64,000 bases of DNA from Algoriphagus sp. (GTDB lineage: Bacteria > Bacteroidota > Bacteroidia > Cytophagales > Cyclobacteriaceae). Both the position numbers and the translations under genes were made by a program. Shown piece after piece: positions 53,716 to 62,263 of the stretch. The notes beneath the pieces are model-generated. The model did not search any database, was not told the DNA's origin, and saw only the letters and a list, made by a program, of their open reading frames with translations. Numbering within the stretch: position 1 is the first letter of the stretch; every line of letters begins with the position of its first letter. The stretch is taken from NCBI RefSeq assembly GCF_013373065.1, contig NZ_JABXIN010000014.1, positions 1-64,000 on the forward strand, given 5' to 3'.

Positions 53716-53979
53716 ATGCTTGCTTCCAATCCTTTTGGTGTACTGTCTTATAATCATGAAGAGATTTCGATTTGGGCGCGAAATACGGAACACAATGGAT
53801 TTTACAGGCAATCTAGGTCAGGTGTAGGGAAATCTAAGGGATATACATTAATAAATTGCAAGGGCTTTGAGGATGAATTTGTGCCAAAAGTTCCAATTTC
53901 AACAAGCGGACAGATGCCCGATACTGCTTCTCGATTCATTGATTTTTTAGAGGATCTCGTTCAATCCTTGACTAAATAA
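53505..53979 (+). pseudogene. Decayed gene with nonsense codon and frameshift
   Basis: A plausible start ATG at 53505 gives MKFLIIE, a TAG, then a clean run DLRVSGTSQGIISRSFLGKL, RKAYPESLIDVHYIKAED to a TGA at 53697. A different frame (one base on) then carries DHGLDYMLASNPFG and, from 53716, an 87-codon open frame to 53979 with ISIWARNTEHNGFYR, GVGKSKGYTLIN and FEDEFVPKVP. So the gene has an early nonsense codon and a +1 shift, and possibly an internal deletion. The opening resembles GT-B glycosyltransferase starts. I do not recognise the second part. It sits at the end of the neu/asnB group, where turnover of transferase genes is expected. Confidence 0.65.
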
Positions 53980-53980
53980 A

Positions 53981-54889
53981 TCACTTTAGAAAAAAAGGTT
54001 GGAGTTCTTCCGCCAGAAAAGATGAGGCCACTATTTTCCCTTTGTTATTTAAATGAATGGGATCATAGAAATCAGAATTTTCTAACAATATGCTCGAATG
54101 GTTAATCAAGGGGATGTCGAACTCATTTTGAATGATCAACTCCCTACCTTGATATGGGGCTACATAAAGAATGAGTTGACATCCTTTGGCGCGGAGGTAT
54201 TCTTCGAATGTATGTAGTAAGGGGTTGCTAATGTTTTTTTGTATCTGAATGGGTTTTAATAGTTCATTTTGAGTATTCAGTTGGTTGTCCGGATAGGTAT
54301 AGTTTCCATATTTATCAAATCGATGACGATAGTTAGGTCGAAACAAAGTGAACAAAGATGGAATAAACAGTTCTGTATTATAGTATGCATATAGTACGGC
54401 AGGGACGTATTTTCCAAGTGTGTAAGGCCTGATAATTCCCCTTTCTCGCTTTCGAAAGTAATCGTAAATATACTCTCTTTGAAGGTAAGGGGCCATTCGG
54501 TAATCGTTGTCATTAATCTGCATGGAAGAATGCTCGAAGTCTGGCTCATCCAAGACCAAAATACAATAAGAAGACTGAAAACCTGACTCAAAAAAGTGTT
54601 TTGCCATTAGTAGCTGACTAGGAAGGCCTGTGTCATCCTGCGAGAGGTTGATTCCTTTGGTAGTTAACTTTTGGTCAATTTCTTCAGATCCTATGCTTGT
54701 AAGGCCCCTACTAGATCCAATTATAAAATAATCGAAAGCTTGTTCCGGTTCAAAGTTGTTAACCAAAAAGCTAGCCTTAAATATGGATGATCTTTTGAGT
54801 AGGAAGTTAGACATCAATGCAAGGAGATTGGCAATCAATGCAATAATCAAAAAGTATTTGCTCAATTGAATTAAAAACTTTTTCATCAT
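53981..54889 (-). CDS. Membrane-anchored SGNH-like protein, partner of the MBOAT
   Basis: The 302-residue protein has one N-terminal membrane segment (about 8-30), then a periplasmic domain with YFIIGSSRG (54-62), the block I serine region of SGNH hydrolases (FxxGSSR form as in DltD/AlgJ-like proteins), and DPIHLNNKG (276-284) near the C-terminus, with Asp276 and His279 as the expected catalytic pair. It lies directly downstream of an AlgI-type MBOAT gene on the same strand, the arrangement of alginate, DltB/DltD and other O-acylation systems, where this protein completes acyl transfer to the polymer in the periplasm. Confidence 0.82.
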   Translation of the reverse strand: MMKKFLIQLSKYFLIIALIANLLALMSNFLLKRSSIFKASFLVNNFEPEQAFDYFIIGSSRGLTSIGSEEIDQKLTTKGINLSQDDTGLPSQLLMAKHFFESGFQSSYCILVLDEPDFEHSSMQINDNDYRMAPYLQREYIYDYFRKRERGIIRPYTLGKYVPAVLYAYYNTELFIPSLFTLFRPNYRHRFDKYGNYTYPDNQLNTQNELLKPIQIQKNISNPLLHTFEEYLRAKGCQLILYVAPYQGRELIIQNEFDIPLINHSSILLENSDFYDPIHLNNKGKIVASSFLAEELQPFFLK

Positions 54890-56311
54890 CTAGAACTGGA
54901 AATAGATAAAACTAATTGGATTTTTAAAGGCTGCCATAAATAAAATAAATAGGCTTAAAAGTACTAGTTGAAAATTACTTAAGGTCACCTCGGTTTTTTT
55001 AAGTTTTGAATACCGAATTTCCACTGTCAAGATGATAGTTATTCCAATCAAGCAAATAAGGGAAATTAATAGATGCTTCGAGGATGAAGAAAAATACATA
55101 GCAGAGCCACTTCCTGCAAAAAGATGGATTAAGTATTGATTTGCGTCATACACAGATGGGGATCTAAAATATACCCAGCCAAAACCCACTAATATAAAGG
55201 TGAATAATATCTTGGGAAGATTAGTAAGTCTTACCTGTGTGTATTCCTCATCTTTTACCCCCTTTGAAATATATAAGGGTACATAAAGTAATCCATTTAT
55301 TAGCCCCCAAATGATAAATGTCCAGTTGGCACCGTGCCAAAACCCACTTACAAGAAAGACTATCAAAACGTTAATCAATGAAAACCACTTTCCCTTTCGA
55401 TTTCCACCCAGAGGAATGTAAAGGTAGTCTTTAAACCAAGATGAAAGAGAAATATGCCATCTTTTCCAAAATTCACTGATATTTGATGATAGATAGGGAA
55501 ACCTAAAGTTGTTCATTAAATCAAATCCAAACAACCTACTAATACCGATCGCAATGTCCGAATACCCACTGAAATCCCCATAAATTTGGAAGGCAAAAAA
55601 TAGTATCCCTATACTGAGGCTCAAAGGAGATTGCATACTGTAATCACTGAATATACCATCCACAATTATAGCAGCATTGTCAGCGATTACCATTTTTTTG
55701 AAAAGTCCCCAAAGGATTATCCTTATTCCTGAAACAGCAATTTTATAGTCAAAAAATCGTGCTTTTAAGAATTGGGGTAGAAGGTGTCCTGCTCGCTCTA
55801 TAGGCCCTGCTACCAACTGAGGAAAAAAACTAACAAATGCAAAAAAAGCGATATAATCTTTACATGGGGTAATTTTTTTTCGGTACACATCAATCGTGTA
55901 ACTCATCGTCTGGAAAGTGTAAAAACTAATGCCAACAGGTAGTACAATCTGGAGACTGGATAGGCTAACTTTGGAACCAAAAAACAAAAAGGCATCTACA
56001 AAATTCTGTGCGAAAAAATTATAATATTTGAAAAAACCCAGTAATCCTAAGTTAATAAGTATACTAATTAGAAGCAGGCCTTTTCGAGTAGATTGGTTCT
56101 GGCTTTTGCCCAAATGCTGTCCTACCAGATAATCTGCTACAGAACTAAAAGCAATGAGTGTGAGAAACTTCCAATTCCACCAACCATAAAAAAAATAGCT
56201 TGAAATAAGCAAAAAAAGATTTTGAAGATTTAAATCCTTTTTTAGAGGAACCCAATAAATAAAAAAAACTACAACTAGAAAAAAAGCAAACTCTATGGAA
56301 TTGAAAATCAT
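54890..56311 (-). CDS. MBOAT-family (AlgI-like) O-acyltransferase
   Basis: The 473-residue membrane protein has about 10-12 hydrophobic segments and the MBOAT landmarks FQIYGDFSGYSDIAIG (241-256), EFWKRWHISLSSWFKDYLYI (280-299) and SGFWHGANWTFIIWG (322-336), where His326 is the conserved catalytic histidine. AlgI-type members move acetyl groups across the inner membrane onto a secreted polysaccharide. The gene ends one base before the SGNH-like gene starts, and both are divergent from the WecA-type gene at 56455. Confidence 0.92.
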   Translation of the reverse strand: MIFNSIEFAFFLVVVFFIYWVPLKKDLNLQNLFLLISSYFFYGWWNWKFLTLIAFSSVADYLVGQHLGKSQNQSTRKGLLLISILINLGLLGFFKYYNFFAQNFVDAFLFFGSKVSLSSLQIVLPVGISFYTFQTMSYTIDVYRKKITPCKDYIAFFAFVSFFPQLVAGPIERAGHLLPQFLKARFFDYKIAVSGIRIILWGLFKKMVIADNAAIIVDGIFSDYSMQSPLSLSIGILFFAFQIYGDFSGYSDIAIGISRLFGFDLMNNFRFPYLSSNISEFWKRWHISLSSWFKDYLYIPLGGNRKGKWFSLINVLIVFLVSGFWHGANWTFIIWGLINGLLYVPLYISKGVKDEEYTQVRLTNLPKILFTFILVGFGWVYFRSPSVYDANQYLIHLFAGSGSAMYFSSSSKHLLISLICLIGITIILTVEIRYSKLKKTEVTLSNFQLVLLSLFILFMAAFKNPISFIYFQF

Positions 56312-56334
56312 TCGATATTCATCATTTAACGGGC

Positions 56335-56342
56335 CAAAATTA
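56335..56342 (-). promoter_or_regulatory. Possible -7 box for the MBOAT/SGNH operon
   Basis: Read on the minus strand, TAATTTTG matches the Bacteroidota -7 consensus TAnnTTTG and lies 24-31 bases upstream of the MBOAT start codon. A clear TTTG at -33 is not seen at normal spacing, so this is weak. Confidence 0.25.
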
Positions 56343-56454
56343 GAAATACTAGTTTAAAATTCTCGTATATCACCAAAAATTTGATTTGCTGTAAGTATTC
56401 AGTTTTAAGTTATTTTGATTGTCTAAATTTAAGGCATTTAAAAACTAGTTTATA

Positions 56455-57414
56455 ATGATACTCACCTACTTTTTCCTTTTTCTATTGATTGGATTGCTCT
56501 ATTACCGTCTTGCCTTGAGATTTGAAATAGTGGATCGTCCTAACTCTAGATCTTCCCATTCCAAAGTAACTGTCAGGGGAGGAGGGATTATTTTTCCGAT
56601 TGCAGCACTGATTTGGTGGGGGGCTTTGGAATTCCAGAATACACTAATGATTCTGGGTTTGGTGATTGTTTCAGTAGTTAGTTTCTGGGATGATATCCAG
56701 TCGCTTTCTAGGAAAGTCCGATTTTTAATGCAGTTTATTGCCATGTCCTTAGCCTTTTATGACTTGGATCTATTTAGTCAAGTTGATTGGTATTTCTTGC
56801 CGATTTTTTACTTCATCGCTTTAGGCATTATCAATGCTATCAATTTTATGGATGGAATTAATGGGATATCGGGCTTATATGGTTTGGTCTTTTTTGGGTC
56901 TCTTCTCGCTGTTAATACCTACTTGCCTATTTTTCAAAATGAACTGATTCAATATGAAATTCTTGCTCTATGTGTGTTCCTTCTTTTTAACCTGCGAAAA
57001 AGAGCACTGATGTTTGCCGGTGATGTTGGTAGTATCAGCTTGGCATATCTAATTATTTACTTCCTTACACGGTGGTACCTGGAAGTAGGTGAATGGTCTA
57101 TTATCCTTTTCCTTTTAATTTATGGAGTAGACGTGGTGATGACCATGGCTCGTAGAATCCGAAAAGGCGAAAAGTTATCTGAACCTCACCGGACTCATTT
57201 GTATCAAATTCTTGCCAATGAATACAAAAAGAGTCATGTGATTGTTTCCATTGGATACGCTGCACTTCAGGCTTTGGTCAATTTCATTTTTTTTATCAAC
57301 ACAAAAAATTACCCTTCTCCATTAATTTCCAGTTTACTACTAGTAGGTACAGGAATAGCCTACTTTCTCTTTAGAAATTGGATTTCATCAAAAGTCAATG
57401 TAAAAGAGCCATAA
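56455..57414 (+). CDS. WecA/WbpL-type undecaprenyl-phosphate phosphoglycosyltransferase
   Basis: The 319-residue protein has about 9-11 membrane segments and the MraY/WecA-family motifs FEIVDRPNSRSSHSKVTVRGGG (22-43, split over a cytoplasmic loop), VSFWDDIQSL (75-84), NAINFMDGINGI (127-138) and MFAGDVGSISLAY. The short size fits WbpL-type enzymes, which load GlcNAc-1-P, FucNAc-1-P or QuiNAc-1-P on undecaprenyl phosphate. That would start a lipid-linked repeat here, with the GT26 gene at 12767 as candidate second transferase. A weak promoter match (TTTG 56385-56388, TTATTTTG 56410-56417) lies upstream. Confidence 0.9.
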   Translation: MILTYFFLFLLIGLLYYRLALRFEIVDRPNSRSSHSKVTVRGGGIIFPIAALIWWGALEFQNTLMILGLVIVSVVSFWDDIQSLSRKVRFLMQFIAMSLAFYDLDLFSQVDWYFLPIFYFIALGIINAINFMDGINGISGLYGLVFFGSLLAVNTYLPIFQNELIQYEILALCVFLLFNLRKRALMFAGDVGSISLAYLIIYFLTRWYLEVGEWSIILFLLIYGVDVVMTMARRIRKGEKLSEPHRTHLYQILANEYKKSHVIVSIGYAALQALVNFIFFINTKNYPSPLISSLLLVGTGIAYFLFRNWISSKVNVKEP

Positions 57415-57511
57415 TAAGAAAATGCCCGAGGAAACCCCGGACATTTTCGTAGGCATAGCCTGATTAAAACTTAACACATGGTAAATTTCGGAATAAAAAA
57501 AGCACCAAAAC

Positions 57512-57535
57512 ATCCCCAAAAATGGGTATTTTTTG
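57512..57535 (+). promoter_or_regulatory. Dyad element ATCCC-N8-GGTATTTTTTG (copy 1)
   Basis: ATCCC (57512-57516), eight bases, GGTAT (57525-57529), then T-run and G. The same half-sites, the same 8-base spacing and the same 12 bases GGGTATTTTTTG occur 4.9 kb downstream at 62412-62435. The GGGTA/TACCC half-sites look like NarL/LuxR-type operator heptamers. Function is inferred from the repeat alone. Confidence 0.35.
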
Positions 57536-57765
57536 CGTATAATAAAATCTTAATAATTAGAAATAATTAGTTTAAGAGTGCTTTTGCCTTAAATTTTACT
57601 TTTCCTCTTTTTTGATTTTTGTTTCCGTAATGGAACGAAAATCTCCAATAGGGCTATCCGTTTCCTCCTGTTTTCAATAGATTTTTTTTCAGAGACACAT
57701 TTCCCCCACCGCTCATAAAAATTTTAAGATTCTTTGATAAACTATCTAAGGGTTTTGGTCTTTCA

Positions 57766-57799
57766 TTTGCCACTTAATCAATGCTTTTTATTTACTTTG
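57766..57799 (+). promoter_or_regulatory. Candidate Bacteroidota-type promoter for the LRR operon
   Basis: TTTG at 57766-57769 and TTACTTTG at 57792-57799 are 22 bases apart; the -7 box has one mismatch to TAnnTTTG. The position, about 65 bases before the first start codon of the operon, is sensible. Confidence 0.35.
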
Positions 57800-57864
57800 T
57801 TGAGAAATTCAAAGCAAATGAATTCATCGAACAACCTTTCAAATAATTAACTCAACCCTAAACA

Positions 57865-58335
57865 ATGAAAGTAAAATCAATCACCTCCTCGCTGAGTCGC
57901 TCTTTGTTTTTGGCATCTGTTTTTGTACTTGCCATGGGAGCCTGCAAATCAAAAAAGAAAGCTGTTCAACCTGAGCCGGAACCAGCTCCTATTGAGCGTG
58001 TAGAAGAAAAGCCTGCTCCTCAACCCCCTGCTCCTACAGCAGAAGAAGTAGCTGTCGAAAAACTTGAAAATGCCTTCAATTCTGTAGCTGCTTCAGGAAA
58101 CACTGCTATTGCGAATCAATCTATTGAACAGACTTTGGCGATGTTCTCCAATCAGGATACTCCTGTTTTGATTGTGATTCACGAAGAAAATGGAATCAAG
58201 GATTACGATGAGCCTACTACGATTCGGAAGTATCTTGAATACTTGAAGGACACCAAAAAGAACCTGAATTTCATCAGTGATATCCGCTTGGATGCAAATG
58301 GAAAAGTTTCCGAGCTTGAGTTAAGAAGAAAGTAA
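57865..58335 (+). CDS. Small lipoprotein with proline-rich linker
   Basis: The 156-residue protein has a lipoprotein signal ending AMGAC, with Cys27 as the lipidated residue, then a basic KSKKK patch and a Pro/Glu/Ala-rich linker (about 33-62). The folded part (about 65-156) has helices followed by short strands (PVLIVIHEE, NFISDIRLDANGKVSELEL), a pattern that suggests a small NTF2-like alpha+beta domain. I do not recognise a named family. It is the first of four exported products encoded in a row, so it may anchor or cap the others at a membrane. Confidence 0.75.
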   Translation: MKVKSITSSLSRSLFLASVFVLAMGACKSKKKAVQPEPEPAPIERVEEKPAPQPPAPTAEEVAVEKLENAFNSVAASGNTAIANQSIEQTLAMFSNQDTPVLIVIHEENGIKDYDEPTTIRKYLEYLKDTKKNLNFISDIRLDANGKVSELELRRK

Positions 58336-58358
58336 TCACCGTTAGAACCTTAAAAAAA

Positions 58359-58937
58359 ATGAAAAATACCTTTATCCTTTTTCTTGGACTCTTTCTAGTA
58401 AGCTCCTTTTCTGCCATGGCTCAATCGGAGACTATCAGTCCAGCAAGAAAACAAGCGATTGACTCCTTGGCACTTGAGAAAGTAAAAGACTTAAGTAAAT
58501 ATATCGCCATCATTGGCAGCAAAGACACTCAGTTTTCTGAGGCAAACCGTGTTATGGACCGGGCTGAAGAGCTCTTTGCTCCTGGTGCAGAAATGGGTGT
58601 TTCAAGCATTAATTCTCCCGAAATTGCATACTACAAAGTCAGAAGATACTTCGAGCGTCTGATGGCTCTTAATTATGATCGGGTGAATATCACCTGGTAT
58701 GACATTCAGTATATCTCTGATTTGGAGCGTCAGCCTGATGGTCGTTATGTAGGAGTGATTACCATTTTCCAGCGTTTCGAAGGAACATCCATCGAAACAG
58801 GAATGAACTACAAAGACACCACCAAAAAAGACATCACTATTTACGTAGAGAAAAAGCAGACTCAAATCGCTGGTCGTACCATCGAATTTTGGGATGTAAT
58901 GCTCGGTGATGTGCGAGTGACTGAAACATCCGCATGA
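58359..58937 (+). CDS. Exported protein of unknown function, paralogous to the N-terminus of the LRR protein
   Basis: The 192-residue product has a signal peptide ending near FSAMAQS. The mature part is alpha+beta with IGSKDT (52-57), YKVRRYFERL, ITWYDIQYI, and SIETG (144-148) followed by strands. The N-terminal domain of the LRR protein (59760) shows the same pattern at almost the same positions (IGAQDT 54-59, SIEATG 141-146), suggesting the two domains are paralogues. Both look NTF2-like in outline, which is an inference. It starts 23 bases after the lipoprotein gene, and its stop overlaps the next start. Confidence 0.75.
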   Translation: MKNTFILFLGLFLVSSFSAMAQSETISPARKQAIDSLALEKVKDLSKYIAIIGSKDTQFSEANRVMDRAEELFAPGAEMGVSSINSPEIAYYKVRRYFERLMALNYDRVNITWYDIQYISDLERQPDGRYVGVITIFQRFEGTSIETGMNYKDTTKKDITIYVEKKQTQIAGRTIEFWDVMLGDVRVTETSA

Positions 58938-59773
58938 GATTAACCCTGATTATTTTTGCGGTTTTTATCGCAAGCATTTCGATTGTTTCCGCCCAGGGCA
59001 TAGGCTCTGGCGGAACAATCAAAGATGATGGTCGCTTCGCCGCCTCGACCAAACAACTCAATCAATTTTTTCGGCGCTTCAATGCAGAGGAGTCAATTGA
59101 CGGGAATACCCGATTCTATCCAGGAGACTCTCTCTATCACAACCAAGCTTTACGTAAAGGATTCATCCAGGTCTTGTTCGATAACCAGACGAGTGGAATT
59201 AGTCCAGCGCTAAAAATTCAATTTGCCGATCAAGTCCTTTCTGAGGTATACCCTCAATACCTGAGTTTTCATCAAGAAGGTTGGTTTGCGGAAGTAAAAG
59301 CAGAGTTTTTCTTTCAGGGGAAACGCGAAAGTGCTACCCTCATCCTAAAAATCCAACCTCAAGGGTTGGGCTACGAATGGGTTATAGATGCAGTGGATTT
59401 TGGCCCGTTTCGTAACCTTTTTGATAAGCCAGTCGGTGATGAAAAGGATTTTCTTCATCCTCTTTCCCATGAATTGGGTTTCATGAACCTAAGAAGGGCT
59501 TTTCAGGATTCTGAACTTCCGGAAGCCTTTACACGAAGCTCATTTTCCCCCGATTATTTGACCATTTTTCTCTATGAAATGAAAAAAGGAAATTTACGTT
59601 TTGATACCGTCAGTGATGTCCGTTTTCACTTCTTCCAAATTGATGGCTGGTATTTCGAAGTGGCTCAATTCAATCGGCCAGGATTTAATACAGGTTGGCT
59701 GATTTCAAGTCTGGTAAGGCTGAACCCAGGAGATAAAGAAATGCTTCAAAAATTCATTTATGGCGAGAATTAA
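58934..59773 (+). CDS. Exported protein of unknown function
   Basis: The 279-residue product has a signal peptide ending ISIVSAQG. The mature protein has two similar halves in outline: FIQVLFDNQTSG..LKIQFADQVLSEVYPQYLSF and, near the end, TIFLYEMKKGNLRFDTVSDVRFHFFQIDGWYFEV, with GWFAEVKAEFFFQG and GWYFEVAQFNRPG as matching hairpins. No known family was recognised by eye. It overlaps both neighbours (4 and 14 bases), so it is translationally coupled to the LRR protein and probably works with it. Confidence 0.75.
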   Translation: MRLTLIIFAVFIASISIVSAQGIGSGGTIKDDGRFAASTKQLNQFFRRFNAEESIDGNTRFYPGDSLYHNQALRKGFIQVLFDNQTSGISPALKIQFADQVLSEVYPQYLSFHQEGWFAEVKAEFFFQGKRESATLILKIQPQGLGYEWVIDAVDFGPFRNLFDKPVGDEKDFLHPLSHELGFMNLRRAFQDSELPEAFTRSSFSPDYLTIFLYEMKKGNLRFDTVSDVRFHFFQIDGWYFEVAQFNRPGFNTGWLISSLVRLNPGDKEMLQKFIYGEN

Positions 59774-62210
59774 ATCCCTATTTGTTCTAATCGCTATTTT
59801 CTTCACAATCCAGGTAGGCATTGCCCAAACAATAAAAGGATACTCTGAAGAAGAAGTCAAATCATACACTTCCCGTGTGGAAGATCAAATCCGTTTTTTA
59901 GAATACTTGCTCAATACCATTGGAGCTCAGGATACACCTACTCGAGATAAAGATGTCATTATTCGGGAGAGCTATTTGAAAATTTTTCGGGATGGAACCG
60001 TTCAGGTAGAAGATGATTTGCTTTTGGACCGGAAGGTAGTTATCAATAAAGACATCACGGCCTATCTAAAAGACATTGAATTCTTTTATCAAAATGTGGC
60101 CTTTCAATTCAAAATCCGGGATGTGAAACCAGGACAAAAGGAAAATGGAGAGGTATTCTTTGTTGTTTCTTTGGACCGGTCTATTGAAGCAACGGGGAAG
60201 GATGGAGTGAAAGTAACGGATACCAAGCCGCGATTTGTGGAGGTCAATTTGGATGATCAATCCGATGAATTAAAGATTGTCAGTATTTACACCACCAAAC
60301 TTAGCCGAGATGAAGAATTGTTGGAGTGGTGGGAAATCTTGGATCCTCATTGGAAGAATTTCTTTAGAGGAGAATTTTCATTGGAGGAGACGGATTCCAT
60401 CAATTTGGATTTGTTGTATCGTTTTGTTTCTATCGATTCCTTGGATCTATCCGGTACGGATTCCTTGTTGGACTTGAGTCCTTTAGAGTCACTTCGAGAC
60501 CTTCGCTATGTGGATTTGAGCAATACCCGAATCATGGACTTAGGACCTATATCCAATGTTACTTTTTTGGAATACTTAGACGTTTCAAATACACCAACAG
60601 CTGATATTCAGTTTATTAAATACTCTGATCGCTTGCAAAGCTTGGATCTTTCCGGAACGCAGATTCAGGAAATTGATGAACTTCAAAATTTGAAATCACT
60701 CAAAACTTTGAAGTTGGTGAATACGCCAATCCTAAGCTATCAGGTACTCAATGAATTCGATTCTTTGGAAACCTTGGACTTGACCGAAAGTGGCTTTAAT
60801 AATGCAGAAAATATCCAAAATCTAAAGAATCTGAAGCAGTTGACTTTAAAAAGAAATTACCTGATTAATTTCTCCAATTTAAGTCAGCTTCAATCTTTAA
60901 CCTATTTGGATCTCTCCCAAACCAATATTCAGGATTTGAGTCCGTTAGTAGGCTTAGATCGATTGGAAACGGTGGATATTACTGGGACAGAAGTGGCTGA
61001 TATTTCTGGTCTTAATGGAAAACCAACCTTAAGAAAAGTGCTGGCAGATGAGACCAAATTATCCATTTCTTCCGCTGACAATTTCTCCCGAGCCAATCCA
61101 CAGGTCCTCTTAATTCACCATGTGAAAGATTTGGAAAGTTGGTGGGCAGCTTTATCGGATGCTTGGAAAAATGCGCTTCGAAAGGCCAATCCGGAAATTC
61201 AAGGAGATTCACCTCATATTGAGATTTTAACATCTACCATAGGTTTGGAAAAACTGGATTTGTCAGATATGAATATCCAAACCTTGAAACCGGTTACTCG
61301 ATTCGTGAAATTGCATGAAATTGATTTTTCGGATAATCCACTTTCTGATCTTTTGCCTCTTTCCGAAGTTAAAACGCTGGTTAAAATCCAAGCAACAAAT
61401 ACGCAGGTTCGGGATTTGAACCCCTTGTCAGATCAAGAATCATTGGAGGTTTTGAATTTTTCTGGAAGTCCAATTGAAAGCATTCTCCCTGCGGTTGGTC
61501 TGTCTTCACTTTCTTACCTCAATGTAGATGGAGGTGACTTTCTCAAAGAAGAGGTTCCGGAATTTTTATTGAAAAAACCGGATATAACCTTGATTTATCG
61601 AATCAATGAATTGGATCAATGGTGGGGAGGGCTATCCCAATCTTGGAAGGAACTGTTGAGGAGACAATACAGCCTACCGGAAAATCCATCTACTGAACAG
61701 CTCCATAATTTGACAGGCTTGGCTGCCTTGAATTTTGAGCGGGTTTCCATTCAGGATCTTGTTCCGCTAAAGGCATTTGTCAACCTTCGAAAGCTAGCCG
61801 TTTTTGATTCGCCGCTTACTGATATTTCGGCAATTGCAGATATGAAATTGCTGGAAGATTTGCGCCTTTCGCAAATGCCTGTGGTTGATTTTACACCAAT
61901 TGGAGGTTTGTTTCAATTGCAAAAACTCGATCTTTCCAATACAGGAATTGAAGATTTGACTGCCTTGTCGTCTTTGTTGGAACTACGGGTTTTGAATATC
62001 TCCGGGACGAATTTGAAAAGCTTGAAAGGACTTGAAAATTTGGTAAGATTGGAAGAATTGGATGTGGCAAGTACCAACCTCCGATCCTTGAGACCGATTG
62101 AAGGTTTGGAAAACTTGAAAAAACTATCCTGTTTCAATACTCGATTGCCTAGTCGCACCGTGGACCGTTTCAAAGAAATCAATCCAAATTGTGAGGTACG
62201 CTATTATTGA
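59760..62210 (+). CDS. Exported leucine-rich-repeat protein with three Trp-Trp modules
   Basis: The 816-residue product has a signal peptide ending VGIAQT. An N-terminal alpha+beta domain (about 27-180) resembles the 58359 product. Then come three modules, each opened by a WW-x2-(L/I)-x4-WK/xWK-x3 motif at 190, 461 and 621 (EWWEILDPHWKN, SWWAALSDAWKN, QWWGGLSQSWKE) and followed by internalin-like LRRs of about 22-23 residues (LRYVDLSNTRIMDLGPI, LTYLDLSQTNIQDLSPL). The first module has the most LRRs. No sortase, lipobox or T9SS C-terminal domain is visible, so it is probably periplasmic or released. The gene ends in a strong terminator. Confidence 0.8.
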   Translation: MARIKSLFVLIAIFFTIQVGIAQTIKGYSEEEVKSYTSRVEDQIRFLEYLLNTIGAQDTPTRDKDVIIRESYLKIFRDGTVQVEDDLLLDRKVVINKDITAYLKDIEFFYQNVAFQFKIRDVKPGQKENGEVFFVVSLDRSIEATGKDGVKVTDTKPRFVEVNLDDQSDELKIVSIYTTKLSRDEELLEWWEILDPHWKNFFRGEFSLEETDSINLDLLYRFVSIDSLDLSGTDSLLDLSPLESLRDLRYVDLSNTRIMDLGPISNVTFLEYLDVSNTPTADIQFIKYSDRLQSLDLSGTQIQEIDELQNLKSLKTLKLVNTPILSYQVLNEFDSLETLDLTESGFNNAENIQNLKNLKQLTLKRNYLINFSNLSQLQSLTYLDLSQTNIQDLSPLVGLDRLETVDITGTEVADISGLNGKPTLRKVLADETKLSISSADNFSRANPQVLLIHHVKDLESWWAALSDAWKNALRKANPEIQGDSPHIEILTSTIGLEKLDLSDMNIQTLKPVTRFVKLHEIDFSDNPLSDLLPLSEVKTLVKIQATNTQVRDLNPLSDQESLEVLNFSGSPIESILPAVGLSSLSYLNVDGGDFLKEEVPEFLLKKPDITLIYRINELDQWWGGLSQSWKELLRRQYSLPENPSTEQLHNLTGLAALNFERVSIQDLVPLKAFVNLRKLAVFDSPLTDISAIADMKLLEDLRLSQMPVVDFTPIGGLFQLQKLDLSNTGIEDLTALSSLLELRVLNISGTNLKSLKGLENLVRLEELDVASTNLRSLRPIEGLENLKKLSCFNTRLPSRTVDRFKEINPNCEVRYY

Positions 62211-62228
62211 TTGCGATCCGAGGAATAA

Positions 62229-62263
62229 AAAAAAGAGCCGGATTTTTCAATCTGGCTCTTTTT
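62229..62263 (+). terminator. Rho-independent terminator after the LRR operon
   Basis: A 13-bp stem, AAAAGAGCCGGAT (62231-62243) with ATCTGGCTCTTTT (62250-62262), contains one G-T wobble and a 6-nt loop and runs into a T-tract. It ends the four-gene exported operon. Confidence 0.88.

Larger units (their letters stand above)
57415..57864. other. 450-base intergenic region before the exported LRR operon
   Basis: Just after the upstream stop is an imperfect hairpin (57421-57446, GCCCGAGG..CCCCGGAC arms with two mismatches, then TTTT), a possible weak terminator. An AT-rich segment contains the dyad element at 57512-57535 (listed separately) and a Bacteroidota-like promoter near 57766-57799. A 30-codon frame from ATG 57478 exists but crosses the dyad and has no support as a gene. 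Confidence 0.5.

Noticed and set aside
45692..53979. Insertion sequence or transposon carrying the neu/asnB block
   Set aside because: I found no transposase-like frame and no clear terminal inverted repeats at either side, only decayed genes.
57478..57570. 30-codon frame starting at ATG in the intergenic region before the LRR operon
   Set aside because: It crosses the dyad element, has no homology signs and low-complexity AT-rich content; most likely chance.
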